Under the pieces are notes generated by a model, which searched no databases, had not been told where the DNA came from, and saw only the letters and a program-made list of their open reading frames with translations. Both the position numbers and the translations under genes were made by a program. A DNA stretch of 64,000 nt from Candidatus Saccharicenans sp. (lineage in GTDB: Bacteria > Acidobacteriota > Aminicenantia > Aminicenantales > Saccharicenantaceae): assembly GCA_024653215.1 (NCBI GenBank), contig JANLFU010000005.1, forward strand, positions 124,001 through 188,000, given 5' to 3'. Positions 43,070 to 51,246 of this stretch are shown in pieces. How positions within the stretch are numbered: position 1 is the first letter of the stretch; each line of letters begins with the position of its first letter.

Positions 43070-46000
43070 TTGAAAGATATGGCCAGCCTCTCAAACCTGC
43101 GGAATAACCGGTGGCTGCAACTCGCCGTCGGTTTCTTCCTGCTTGGTCTGGCCCTGTTGGCCGCCTCTACCCTTCTACTTAAGAGCCGGTCGGCGCAGAG
43201 TGAAGCGGAAGCTCTCTCCGGTCTCAGGCAAAGTGCCACCCGCATCAGGAGCGAATTTTCGACACTGGTGGAGCTTCTGAAAACAAGGCAAGCCCACTTC
43301 CAGGAAATTGCCCCCGGACTGACACCCGAGGAAATTTTTGCCATCTTCCAGAAAGCCCGACTGGAAACTGCGGTGGAAGGCGTGGCCTGGCTGGATAATA
43401 ATCTTAATCCCCTCCTCTGGCTGGGAAACGTGGCCAACCTCCCTAACCTCATAAAGGGCTGGCCGGATGGTTCAAGCCGATTCTTGAACGGAAGTTTTAT
43501 CGTCCAGGACCGGGCTTCTTATTTCCTGGTCCGGCTGGTGCCTGCGGGACGGGATCGTTACCTGGCCCTGTTTGAGCTGCTGGCTTTCCAGCCGCAATTT
43601 CAGTCGACCTATCTCCGGGAATTCATACGTCTGAAATCTGTACCCGGGAGCGGGGCCGACATCAACTTCTGGGACTTCGAACAGGACACCGAGGCCCTGG
43701 CCCGTTTTTTCTCCAGGACCGGCGATGAATACCTGAGTCAGCAAACTGAGGAAGTCGAGATCCGGACGCTCTATTTTCCGCTGCGCAACGAGCAGGGGCA
43801 GATCCTGGCCACCGTCACCCTGAATTCTCTGCAGCTGCAGCGACAGCGCTTCGCCCTGCCGGCGCTGCTAAGAATCCTGGCCATAGTCCTGGCCATAGTA
43901 GCCTTCATTCTGTTTACCGGCTGGCTCTACCGTTCCGGGCTCAGAGGTCCAGGAACCAGGTGGCTGGCCTGGCTCCTGACCCTGACTGGCCTGATGATAA
44001 TCAGGGTCCATCTCGGCATTCTGGCCAGGAACTACCCCGCTTCGAGCTGGAAAGTCTTCACCGCCGAAAAGCTGGGCCTGGGGTGGCCGCTGGGGCTGGC
44101 CGCCTCACCGGCCGATCTTTTCATAAGCAGTCTTCTGTTTTTTATCCTGGTCTTTTTTACCATCAAAATTTTTGCCGCCGGATATCTCCGTGATTCCGGG
44201 TCTGTGGCTTCTTGCTCTGCCGAGGCCCACCAGCCCGTGCTCAGGGTAATCATTCTGGGCCTGGCCTCGGCCCTATCGGTAGCTGCCCTGTCCTGGTTTA
44301 TCAGGGAGGCGGTGGATAACTGTAACCTGAACCTGCTGAGTTTTAGCCTGAGCCCATCCTCCCTGCTCATCTACCTGAGCCTGTTCCTGGTCATCTCAGG
44401 TTTGTTGCTGCCTGTGATCCTGTTCTCAAGGCAGATCTTGCCCGGGCTTCACCGGCAGCCGTCGTCACTGGTCGCTTTCCTGCTGGCCGGCCTGGTCTTC
44501 TTTTTCTTGCTTCGCCTGGTGACGGATATCAAGCTGACCGAAATCGCCATACTGCTCTTTTTCTGGCTGCTGCTCACCGCAGTTTCCACCCTGAACTGGA
44601 AAACCTGGGCCCTATCGGCTGTCTGCCTGTTATTAATTTCCGGCTTCAGCTACTTTAGGCTAAGAGAATTTACCGAGTCCAGGGCCAGGAACCTGACCGA
44701 AAACGTCCTGGTTCACCTGGTCTCATCCCAGGAAACCTGGGCCGGGATGGCCCTGAGGCAGTCGTTCGGCGAACTGCAGAAACGCTCCCGCGACCTTTTA
44801 AGCTATTTCAGGAATCCCGCTGACCCGGAGCTGGCCCGCAGACTCTGGAACCTGACCCTGCTGGCCAGGCTTAACTGGAATTCCTGTCTCTACCTTCAGA
44901 GCCAGGACCTGAAATTACTGTCCTCCTTCGGGCTCAACATGCCCGTCTTTGCCGAACAGACCAACGACCTTCCCTTCTCATCCAGCCCGGTCATCGAGAA
45001 ACAGTACCTTGATATCCTCGGCCAGGAAAAACATTTCCTGGTGGGCTACCAGGACTTCAGGGACGGGGAAGGCCACGGTGGTAGGCTGGCCATCTGGGCC
45101 AGCCTGGACCCCGAACTTTTGCCCTTCTTCTACTCGGCCAACCCCTACTTCGAGCTCCTGCGTCTAAATACCCTGCCCTCCCTGCAGCATTTCCCGGTTA
45201 GCCTGGCCATATTCAACAGCCAGGGACAAGCGATATTCACCCAGAATCAGCCCGGGTTTGCCTTGCCCTCAGACCTTCATAAAAAAGTCAGTGAGTCCCC
45301 GGCCGGTTTCTGGAGAAATTTCCGGGACGGCCGGGTTCGCTACCGGGCCTTCTTCATCACCCTTGACGATGGCAACACCTACGTTTTTTATCACCTGAAA
45401 AAATCCTGGCGAGGTCAGTTCACCGACTTCCTGAAACTCTTCTTTCTCCTGGCCATATTCCTGGCCATCGCCTTCGTGCCGCGAATCCTCCGGCAGGGTC
45501 AATGGCGGCTCTCCGGCCGCTCTTTTTCCTTCAGGGTCTACCTGGCCTTCCTGGTGACGGGACTGGTGCCGCTGTTTTTCTTCATTTTTTTCAGCCAGAC
45601 GGTGGTGGCCAGACTCTTTGCCGACCGCTTTGTCCGGGAAGCCACCAGCCGGGCCTATTTCGCCCGGAGCATCCTGCATGACTTCATCAGCCTGCAGGAA
45701 CAAAACGACCAGCCTGCGGCTGAGATGCCGGAAGACCTGGTTTTCTGGATAAGCAGCACTCTCAACAACGATGTCAACCTGTTCAAGAACGGGCGGTTGT
45801 TGTCCTCGAGCCGACGGGAATATTTTGAAACCGGTTTGCTTTCAGAAATGCTGGATGGAGAAACCTATTTCAGGCTGGCCGTCCAGAACCTGCCCCTGGC
45901 CGTCAGCCGCAAAACATTCGGCCGCTATTCTTATCAGACCCTGACCGTTCCCTATCATTACCGACAGGACATCTACTTTCTCAATCTTCCCTTTCCCTTT

Positions 46001-46960
46001 GAAAAGCAGGAAATCTCCCAGGCCCGGACCGAGCTGTTCGAGTTTTTCCTGTTTGCCTCCGTCTTCTTCATCCTGCTCATTGGCTTCCTGGTGGCCACCA
46101 TCAAGAAGATGGTGGTGGTGCCCATAAACCAGCTGATAAGGGCCACCCAGGAAGTCGGCCTGGGCAACCTGGATGTCAGGGTGGAACACCAGGCCCGGGA
46201 CGAGTTGCGGAGCCTGGTGGATGGTTTTAACACCATGGTTGAAAACCTTAAGGCCCATGAGAAGGAACTGGCTGAATTGAGCCAGCGGGTGGCCTGGACC
46301 GAGATGGCCAGGAAGGTGGCCCACGAAATCAAAAACCCCTTGACCCCCATCCAGCTCTCGGCCGAGCACATCCTGAAGGTTCATACCGACCGGCATCCAG
46401 ATTTTGACCGGGTCCTTAAAGAATCCATTTCCTACATCATCTCCGAGGTGGAAAACCTGCGCCGGATTGCCGGTGAATTCATGACCATAGCCAGGGAAAG
46501 CGGGGCCGTCAGGGAAAAGTTTGACCTGAAAGAGCTGGTGCTGGAGTTGCTGCAGCCTTTCAGAGAGACCCTGGCCGACCGGATCAAATTCAGGCTGCGC
46601 GAATCCGGCCTCAACTTCGAGCTGGTTGGCGACCGTGGCAAGATGAAGGTGGCCATTCGCAACCTCCTGATCAACGCCATCGAGGCCATCAGAGGCACCG
46701 GCCGGGTGGAAATTAACCTCCGGGATAAGGGAGCCGAGCTGGAGCTGGAAATAAAGGATTCAGGCTGTGGCATTCCTGAAGAAGTTGCCGTTCATATTTT
46801 CGAACCTTATTTTTCTACCAAGGAAAAGGGAACCGGCCTGGGGCTTCCCATCTGCAAGAGAATCGTGGAGGAACATGAGGGCACCATCAGGCTGGAGAGC
46901 CAGCCCGGACAGGGAACGACCGTGACCATCACCCTCCCTAAAAGACTGCCTGAAACCTGA
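43070..46960 (+). CDS. Giant NtrY-like sensor histidine kinase
   Basis: A 1296-residue membrane sensor kinase. An N-terminal helix (about 12-33) is followed by an extracytoplasmic domain (to about 260), a block of about eight membrane helices (260-550), a second extracytoplasmic region (550-790), another helix pair near 800-850, a third loop and a helix near 990-1015. HAMP is at about 1015-1065. The phosphoacceptor is H1085 (AHEIKNPLTP), with the ATPase boxes at about 1190-1290 (NLLINAIEAI, GTGLGLPICK). The start is TTG with AAGGA six bases upstream. No response regulator gene is adjacent. Confidence 0.9.
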   Translation: MKDMASLSNLRNNRWLQLAVGFFLLGLALLAASTLLLKSRSAQSEAEALSGLRQSATRIRSEFSTLVELLKTRQAHFQEIAPGLTPEEIFAIFQKARLETAVEGVAWLDNNLNPLLWLGNVANLPNLIKGWPDGSSRFLNGSFIVQDRASYFLVRLVPAGRDRYLALFELLAFQPQFQSTYLREFIRLKSVPGSGADINFWDFEQDTEALARFFSRTGDEYLSQQTEEVEIRTLYFPLRNEQGQILATVTLNSLQLQRQRFALPALLRILAIVLAIVAFILFTGWLYRSGLRGPGTRWLAWLLTLTGLMIIRVHLGILARNYPASSWKVFTAEKLGLGWPLGLAASPADLFISSLLFFILVFFTIKIFAAGYLRDSGSVASCSAEAHQPVLRVIILGLASALSVAALSWFIREAVDNCNLNLLSFSLSPSSLLIYLSLFLVISGLLLPVILFSRQILPGLHRQPSSLVAFLLAGLVFFFLLRLVTDIKLTEIAILLFFWLLLTAVSTLNWKTWALSAVCLLLISGFSYFRLREFTESRARNLTENVLVHLVSSQETWAGMALRQSFGELQKRSRDLLSYFRNPADPELARRLWNLTLLARLNWNSCLYLQSQDLKLLSSFGLNMPVFAEQTNDLPFSSSPVIEKQYLDILGQEKHFLVGYQDFRDGEGHGGRLAIWASLDPELLPFFYSANPYFELLRLNTLPSLQHFPVSLAIFNSQGQAIFTQNQPGFALPSDLHKKVSESPAGFWRNFRDGRVRYRAFFITLDDGNTYVFYHLKKSWRGQFTDFLKLFFLLAIFLAIAFVPRILRQGQWRLSGRSFSFRVYLAFLVTGLVPLFFFIFFSQTVVARLFADRFVREATSRAYFARSILHDFISLQEQNDQPAAEMPEDLVFWISSTLNNDVNLFKNGRLLSSSRREYFETGLLSEMLDGETYFRLAVQNLPLAVSRKTFGRYSYQTLTVPYHYRQDIYFLNLPFPFEKQEISQARTELFEFFLFASVFFILLIGFLVATIKKMVVVPINQLIRATQEVGLGNLDVRVEHQARDELRSLVDGFNTMVENLKAHEKELAELSQRVAWTEMARKVAHEIKNPLTPIQLSAEHILKVHTDRHPDFDRVLKESISYIISEVENLRRIAGEFMTIARESGAVREKFDLKELVLELLQPFRETLADRIKFRLRESGLNFELVGDRGKMKVAIRNLLINAIEAIRGTGRVEINLRDKGAELELEIKDSGCGIPEEVAVHIFEPYFSTKEKGTGLGLPICKRIVEEHEGTIRLESQPGQGTTVTITLPKRLPET

Positions 46961-47036
46961 TAGCTTTTTTCCCTGCTTTATAATGAACGGAAATTATGGC
47001 AAAATAGCCGGTGTGGCCTGAAGCTGAGAGGTGGAA

Positions 47037-47531
47037 ATGAGAATCCTGGTTACCTATCACAGCCTTAGTGGCAATACCAAAATGGTGGCCGAAGCCATTT
47101 ATGAAGTTCTGCCCGAGCCAAAGGAGATCAAGCCAATAGCCCAGGTTGCCGACCTATCCGGGTACGACCTGGTCTTCGTTGGATTTCCCGTGCACAGCCA
47201 CAGCGTTCCGGCCAGGATGGAGCCCTTTCTCAAGTCCTTGCCGGCTGGTCTTAAGACCGCACTTTTCATGACCCATGGCTCAATCCCTGGAACCAGGCTG
47301 GCCCGGGAAGCCATGGAACAGGCCCTGATACTGGCCGGGCAGACCCGGATACTCGGGACTTTTGCCTGCCGGGGCAAGGTGTCCGACCAGGCCATGGAAA
47401 TACTCAGCCGCTCCCCCGAGCATGAGCTCTGGACGGAAATGGCGGTGACCGCCAGGAATCATCCTGACCACCATGACCTGGAAGACGCCAGGACCTTCGC
47501 TCGCTGGGTGGTCAACCTGGCCAGGCAGTGA
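47037..47531 (+). CDS. Flavodoxin-like protein
   Basis: This 164-residue flavodoxin-fold protein has FMN phosphate loop SLSGNTKMVAEAI at the N-terminus and GSIPGTRLA in the region of the second FMN loop. It is probably an electron carrier or a flavodoxin-family reductase. GAGAGG fits the ATG at 47037 rather than the GTG six bases earlier. A TATAAT at 46979-46984 could drive it separately from the kinase gene. It is convergent with the NIF3 gene. Confidence 0.85.
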   Translation: MRILVTYHSLSGNTKMVAEAIYEVLPEPKEIKPIAQVADLSGYDLVFVGFPVHSHSVPARMEPFLKSLPAGLKTALFMTHGSIPGTRLAREAMEQALILAGQTRILGTFACRGKVSDQAMEILSRSPEHELWTEMAVTARNHPDHHDLEDARTFARWVVNLARQ

Positions 47532-47603
47532 AACTATTTAGCTAAACCCGCTCTTCCATGATTTTCTGATGTGTTTTTTCAGTTGCTTTAATCTTATATT
47601 TTT

Positions 47604-48569
47604 TTAAAGATGCCTTATTCTCTCAAAGCCCGACACGGCCACGACTTCCAGCCGCTCCCCCGATTCCTTTTCCAACTGGTCGAGCAACAGGTTCAGCCCC
47701 AGGGTATCGCTGGCGATATGGCCGGCGACGATGACGTTCAGGTTGGCTTTCTTGGCTTTTTCCAGGGCTTCCTCGCTGTAATGCATGCCGACCAGGGTGC
47801 TGATGCCGGCCGCGGCCTGCTTCTCGTAAATATCCTTGGAGCCCTCGGTCCCGCCGGTCATATCCACATAGATCTTCCCGGCCCGGCTGTTTTCTGAGCC
47901 GGAAAGTATCCTGGGGGGAACCGAGTTTCGACTGGAATTCTGGTACTCCGGAATGCCCTTGAGAATTTCCAGGACATCCTTCAACCTGTCCGGCGATTTT
48001 TCCCGGAAAAGGTCGCCGAGGTACCTGGTCACGCAGTTGTCGGCCGGGGTATGCAGGCAGGCCAGGGGCAGGTTCAGCAACCGGGCCACATCCACCGCCC
48101 GGTTATGATTTACGGGCAGAAGCCTTCTCTCTATCTCTCCAATCCTTTTTTCCATCAACTGTTCGGCCACGCTGGGAGTTACGCCAAAAGAAGTGAGCAG
48201 GTCAACTTGAAGGGCCATCACCTGCGACAGCTGGGCCAGGGCCCGGCCTGAAGGATGGTGGGCCAGCACCAGGTCAATCTTCTTATCCGCATCACGGTTG
48301 AGGGTATAGGCCAGGAGAATTTCGGCCGCGTCCATGTCAATCCCGGCCAGGATGCGACTGACTTCGGTCTCGGGATCGCCATAAAGAATCCTGCTATCAC
48401 CAAAGGGGTTGAACAGGCGGTCCCGGTCGAAGTTCTCCTTCTCCCCTGCTTCCAGTTTTTCAAAAGCCTTCTTTTCTTCCTGGAGCAATCGCTCTATCTC
48501 TTCCCGGGGTCTCGGGTCATTCTTTATGCCCACCTCGACCGCCAGGCGGTAAAAATCTTTAAGCTTCAT
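47604..48569 (-). CDS. NIF3/DUF34 family protein
   Basis: This 321-residue NIF3-like protein is recognised by the paired metal sites: LAHHPSG in the N-terminal half and VGMHYSEEALEKAK in the C-terminal half. Family proteins bind metals and are linked to cofactor or GTP cyclohydrolase biology, but the reaction is not settled. It is longer than E. coli YbgI (247 residues) because of an N-terminal extension and an insert, similar to some Firmicutes and Acidobacteria members. It lies directly downstream of the next unknown gene on the same strand. Confidence 0.85.
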   Translation of the reverse strand: MKLKDFYRLAVEVGIKNDPRPREEIERLLQEEKKAFEKLEAGEKENFDRDRLFNPFGDSRILYGDPETEVSRILAGIDMDAAEILLAYTLNRDADKKIDLVLAHHPSGRALAQLSQVMALQVDLLTSFGVTPSVAEQLMEKRIGEIERRLLPVNHNRAVDVARLLNLPLACLHTPADNCVTRYLGDLFREKSPDRLKDVLEILKGIPEYQNSSRNSVPPRILSGSENSRAGKIYVDMTGGTEGSKDIYEKQAAAGISTLVGMHYSEEALEKAKKANLNVIVAGHIASDTLGLNLLLDQLEKESGERLEVVAVSGFERIRHL

Positions 48570-48594
48570 GTTCCCTCTCCTGCGAAGAAATTTT

Positions 48595-49602
48595 TTACCC
48601 GACCCGGGCCGGCCAATGCCGCCAGGCCCTGGAAGCTAAGTGTAAACCTAACAGGCAGAGCTTTTCAACTTTTCTGGAATGGTAATCTCCAGGAATAGAC
48701 CGGCTCTGGCTAAAATGCAGGAGGCCATGCTGCAGCCGGCCGATTTCCGTGGCCAGGAAGGATATTTCCGCATCCAGTTCCTGGGATAAACTGCCGGCCT
48801 GCTTTCTTCGGACCAGCCCCAGCCACCCGGCCCGGGCCCAGCCCGAAAAGACCGCCGATAGCAGCAAAAAGTACGATTTAAGCCCGGCCTCGAACTCTTC
48901 TGCGGTCAGAGTCAAAATGGGTTCTATTTTCCAGGCCAAGACTGCCTCCCCGGCCCTGCGGCACATCGCTGGCCGGAAAGGGAAATACCATTTTACAACC
49001 GGACAGGGCTCAAAGTTCAGCTTTTCACCTGCAACCAGGTAATACACCACCCCGGGTCCTGGCCCGTTTTCTGCACGTGCAGGGGCGGGAATTAAGATTC
49101 TCTTATCCGCGGGCAGGTCAAAGACAGGTAGGTACCGGCCGCTGTGCTCTTCAATATCGGGCCTTCCGGACAGCGAGGTCGCGAGTAATTTTAGGGTTCT
49201 GCTGGCGGGTGGCGGCAGGAAGAAATGATTGTAAGCCAGGACCGGCTTTTCGGTTGTTGTCCGGGCCACACGGAGCGTCTCAATCCGGGTTCGGGCGAGC
49301 CCGGCTTTTTTTAAGACTGGAATAATCAGCGCCCACCAGACCACTTCTTTCAGGGCAGTTTTCGGGAATCCTGCGGCCAGCTCTTCCACCAGCCAGAGCA
49401 GTTCGACTGATTTCTTATGACCCGGCTTTAAAGATTCAGCCAGGGAGCTGAGCCTTTCGAGTAGGGGACCTATATCTGCTGGTTCCAATCCGGGCCGGAC
49501 TCCGGGCCAGCCGGAACCATGGCTTTCCTCAAAGCGCGAGGCCATCTCCCTGATTTTGACCCGGGTCTGCTGGATTCTTGATGGCAGAAGGCTATCGATC
49601 AT
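48595..49602 (-). CDS. Hypothetical protein
   Basis: I do not recognise this protein (335 residues from the preferred ATG; the longest frame begins with TTG at 49641). It has no signal peptide or clear membrane helix. Conserved-looking elements are an alpha-helical N-terminal region, a middle segment rich in Pro and aromatic residues, and a C-terminal pair of Cys near the end. The ribosome binding site is weak. It ends 25 bases before the NIF3 gene, so the two are probably co-transcribed. Confidence 0.6.
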   Translation of the reverse strand: MIDSLLPSRIQQTRVKIREMASRFEESHGSGWPGVRPGLEPADIGPLLERLSSLAESLKPGHKKSVELLWLVEELAAGFPKTALKEVVWWALIIPVLKKAGLARTRIETLRVARTTTEKPVLAYNHFFLPPPASRTLKLLATSLSGRPDIEEHSGRYLPVFDLPADKRILIPAPARAENGPGPGVVYYLVAGEKLNFEPCPVVKWYFPFRPAMCRRAGEAVLAWKIEPILTLTAEEFEAGLKSYFLLLSAVFSGWARAGWLGLVRRKQAGSLSQELDAEISFLATEIGRLQHGLLHFSQSRSIPGDYHSRKVEKLCLLGLHLASRAWRHWPARVG

Positions 49603-49702
49603 TTTCAGAGAAAATATAGCTATTCCTACCCGGCAAAGCAAGGGAAATGGCCCGGTTTACACTAATTGACAGAGGGCAGGATATCGAGTAAATTCTAACC
49701 TG

Positions 49703-49960
49703 ATGCTCATAAGACTAATTTTCCTGTTTCTCTTGTTTTACCTGGTCTTACTGGTGGTTCGTTTTTTTCAATCACTCGGGCAGCCGGCGGCCGGAAAACA
49801 ACGTCAGCCAGACTCTCTGCCCAGGAAGGCCATGGTCAAGGACGAGGTCTGCAACACCTACATTTCCGAGGACGAGGCCCTGAAAGAAACTAAGAACGGG
49901 CGCGTTTATTATTTCTGTTCTGAGGATTGTCGGAAAAAGTTCCTGGCTTCCGGGAAATAA
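49703..49960 (+). CDS. Small membrane-anchored TRASH-like protein (PP0621-like)
   Basis: This 85-residue protein has one N-terminal membrane helix (about 1-22) and a C-terminal cysteine motif. Cys in VCNTYI and the pair in FCSEDCRKKF resemble the TRASH/metal-binding fold seen in PP0621-type proteins. It may bind a metal at the membrane surface. It is short but has a clear hydrophobic start. It is divergent from the unknown gene and convergent with acylphosphatase. Confidence 0.75.
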   Translation: MLIRLIFLFLLFYLVLLVVRFFQSLGQPAAGKQRQPDSLPRKAMVKDEVCNTYISEDEALKETKNGRVYYFCSEDCRKKFLASGK

Positions 49961-49974
49961 GGGTATAAGTTCTG

Positions 49975-50259
49975 TCAGTAACCGGAAAATTTTATTGAAA
50001 AATCGAGAAACTCGTCCCTGAATTCTTCCCAGTCGAGGTCGACTTTCTCCACCCTGGCCATACGCGGTCCCTTTTTCAGCTCGGCCAGGAACAGCTCCAG
50101 CGCTTCCCGGTCACCTTCGGCCACCACTTCCACCCGACCGTCGTAAAGGTTACGAACCCAGCCGGTTATCCCCAGCTGGTTGGCCACGTGCTGGGCAAAA
50201 AAGCGAAAGGCCACTCCCTGCACCCTTCCCGAAATTAAAGCGTGAAACCTGGCCTTCAC
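49975..50259 (-). CDS. acyP: Acylphosphatase
   Basis: This is a small acylphosphatase of about 94 residues. The phosphate-binding loop [13 protein letters not shown] carries the catalytic Arg and GWVRNLYDG the Asn. It hydrolyses acyl phosphates such as carbamoyl phosphate and 1,3-bisphosphoglycerate. The frame is open to 50430, but family proteins begin about here. The only start at that position is GTG at 50259, without a good ribosome binding site, so the true N-terminus is uncertain. Confidence 0.85.
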   Translation of the reverse strand: MKARFHALISGRVQGVAFRFFAQHVANQLGITGWVRNLYDGRVEVVAEGDREALELFLAELKKGPRMARVEKVDLDWEEFRDEFLDFSIKFSGY

Positions 50260-50481
50260 GGGAAAAATTTTATCACAGGTGGAGCGATTAAAAAAATGGC
50301 GAACAGGAACAGGCCGAAGCACAGAAACTGGTCTCGAGGCAAATATCTCCTCTTCAGACCCGGAGTGGGCGCGGGGCAACATAGAAAAATATTTTCGGAT
50401 TTTGACCTCCAGGCCCGGGAAGCCACCCATGGTCGCCCGGCGCCACTAAAAATGTTCTTAGATTTGAGTTAGAATGAAGCC

Positions 50482-51246
50482 ATGAAGAAAGCTCTCTTAA
50501 CCCTGGCCGGTTTCGATCCTACCTCTGGAGCCGGAGCCAGCCTCGACCTGAAAGTCTTCAACCACCTGGGCTATTATGGTCTGGCCGTCCTGACCTCCAT
50601 CACCGTTCAGGATTCGCGCCGCGTTTATGACTACCTGACGCTGCCTCCACGGCTTGTTCTCCAGCAATACAGCAAGCTACGCTCGGATTTCAGGCTGGCC
50701 GGGATCAAGGTGGGCATGGTTGGAAACCGACGGCTCTTCCGGGCCATAGAACAGATTCTCGACGAGAGCCGGGGCCTGCCGGTGGTGGTCGACCCGGTTT
50801 TCCGCTCTTCCTCCGGCCACTGGCTGCTGGAAAGGCAGTACCTGCGAGGTTATCTCGAAACGATCAGAGGGAAAATATCGCTGCTCACTCCCAACCTGGA
50901 AGAAGCCTCCCTGCTCCTTGATAAAAAGATAGACAGCCCCGAAAAAATGGCCGAGGCAGCTAAACGGTTAAGCGAGCTGGCTTCGGCCCCCTGCCTGGTC
51001 AAGGGAGGACACCTCAGGGAGAAAGCCGTGGATGTCCTCTACGACGGCCATCGGGTTTTCCGGTTCAGGAAGCGAAAACTGCCGGTCGAGGTTCATGGCA
51101 CCGGTTGTTTTCTATCTTCAGCCTTACTCTGCTTCCTGGTTGATGGCTACAGCCTGCCGGTTGCCTGCCGCAAAGCCTCGGCGCTTCTGCATCGTCGGTT
51201 GCTATCTCCACTCCAAATCAGCCGCCGGGCCCTGTTCGACCTTTAA
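50482..51246 (+). CDS. thiD: Hydroxymethylpyrimidine/phosphomethylpyrimidine kinase (ThiD-like)
   Basis: This ribokinase-fold kinase has 254 residues. GFDPTSGAGASLDLKVF near the N-terminus and the C-terminal GTGCFLSSAL (anion hole and catalytic base region) match ThiD/PdxK-type kinases, which phosphorylate the thiamine pyrimidine or pyridoxal. No other thiamine genes lie nearby, so pyridoxal kinase activity cannot be excluded. The stop overlaps the stop of the penicillin acylase gene by four bases on the opposite strand. Confidence 0.85.
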   Translation: MKKALLTLAGFDPTSGAGASLDLKVFNHLGYYGLAVLTSITVQDSRRVYDYLTLPPRLVLQQYSKLRSDFRLAGIKVGMVGNRRLFRAIEQILDESRGLPVVVDPVFRSSSGHWLLERQYLRGYLETIRGKISLLTPNLEEASLLLDKKIDSPEKMAEAAKRLSELASAPCLVKGGHLREKAVDVLYDGHRVFRFRKRKLPVEVHGTGCFLSSALLCFLVDGYSLPVACRKASALLHRRLLSPLQISRRALFDL

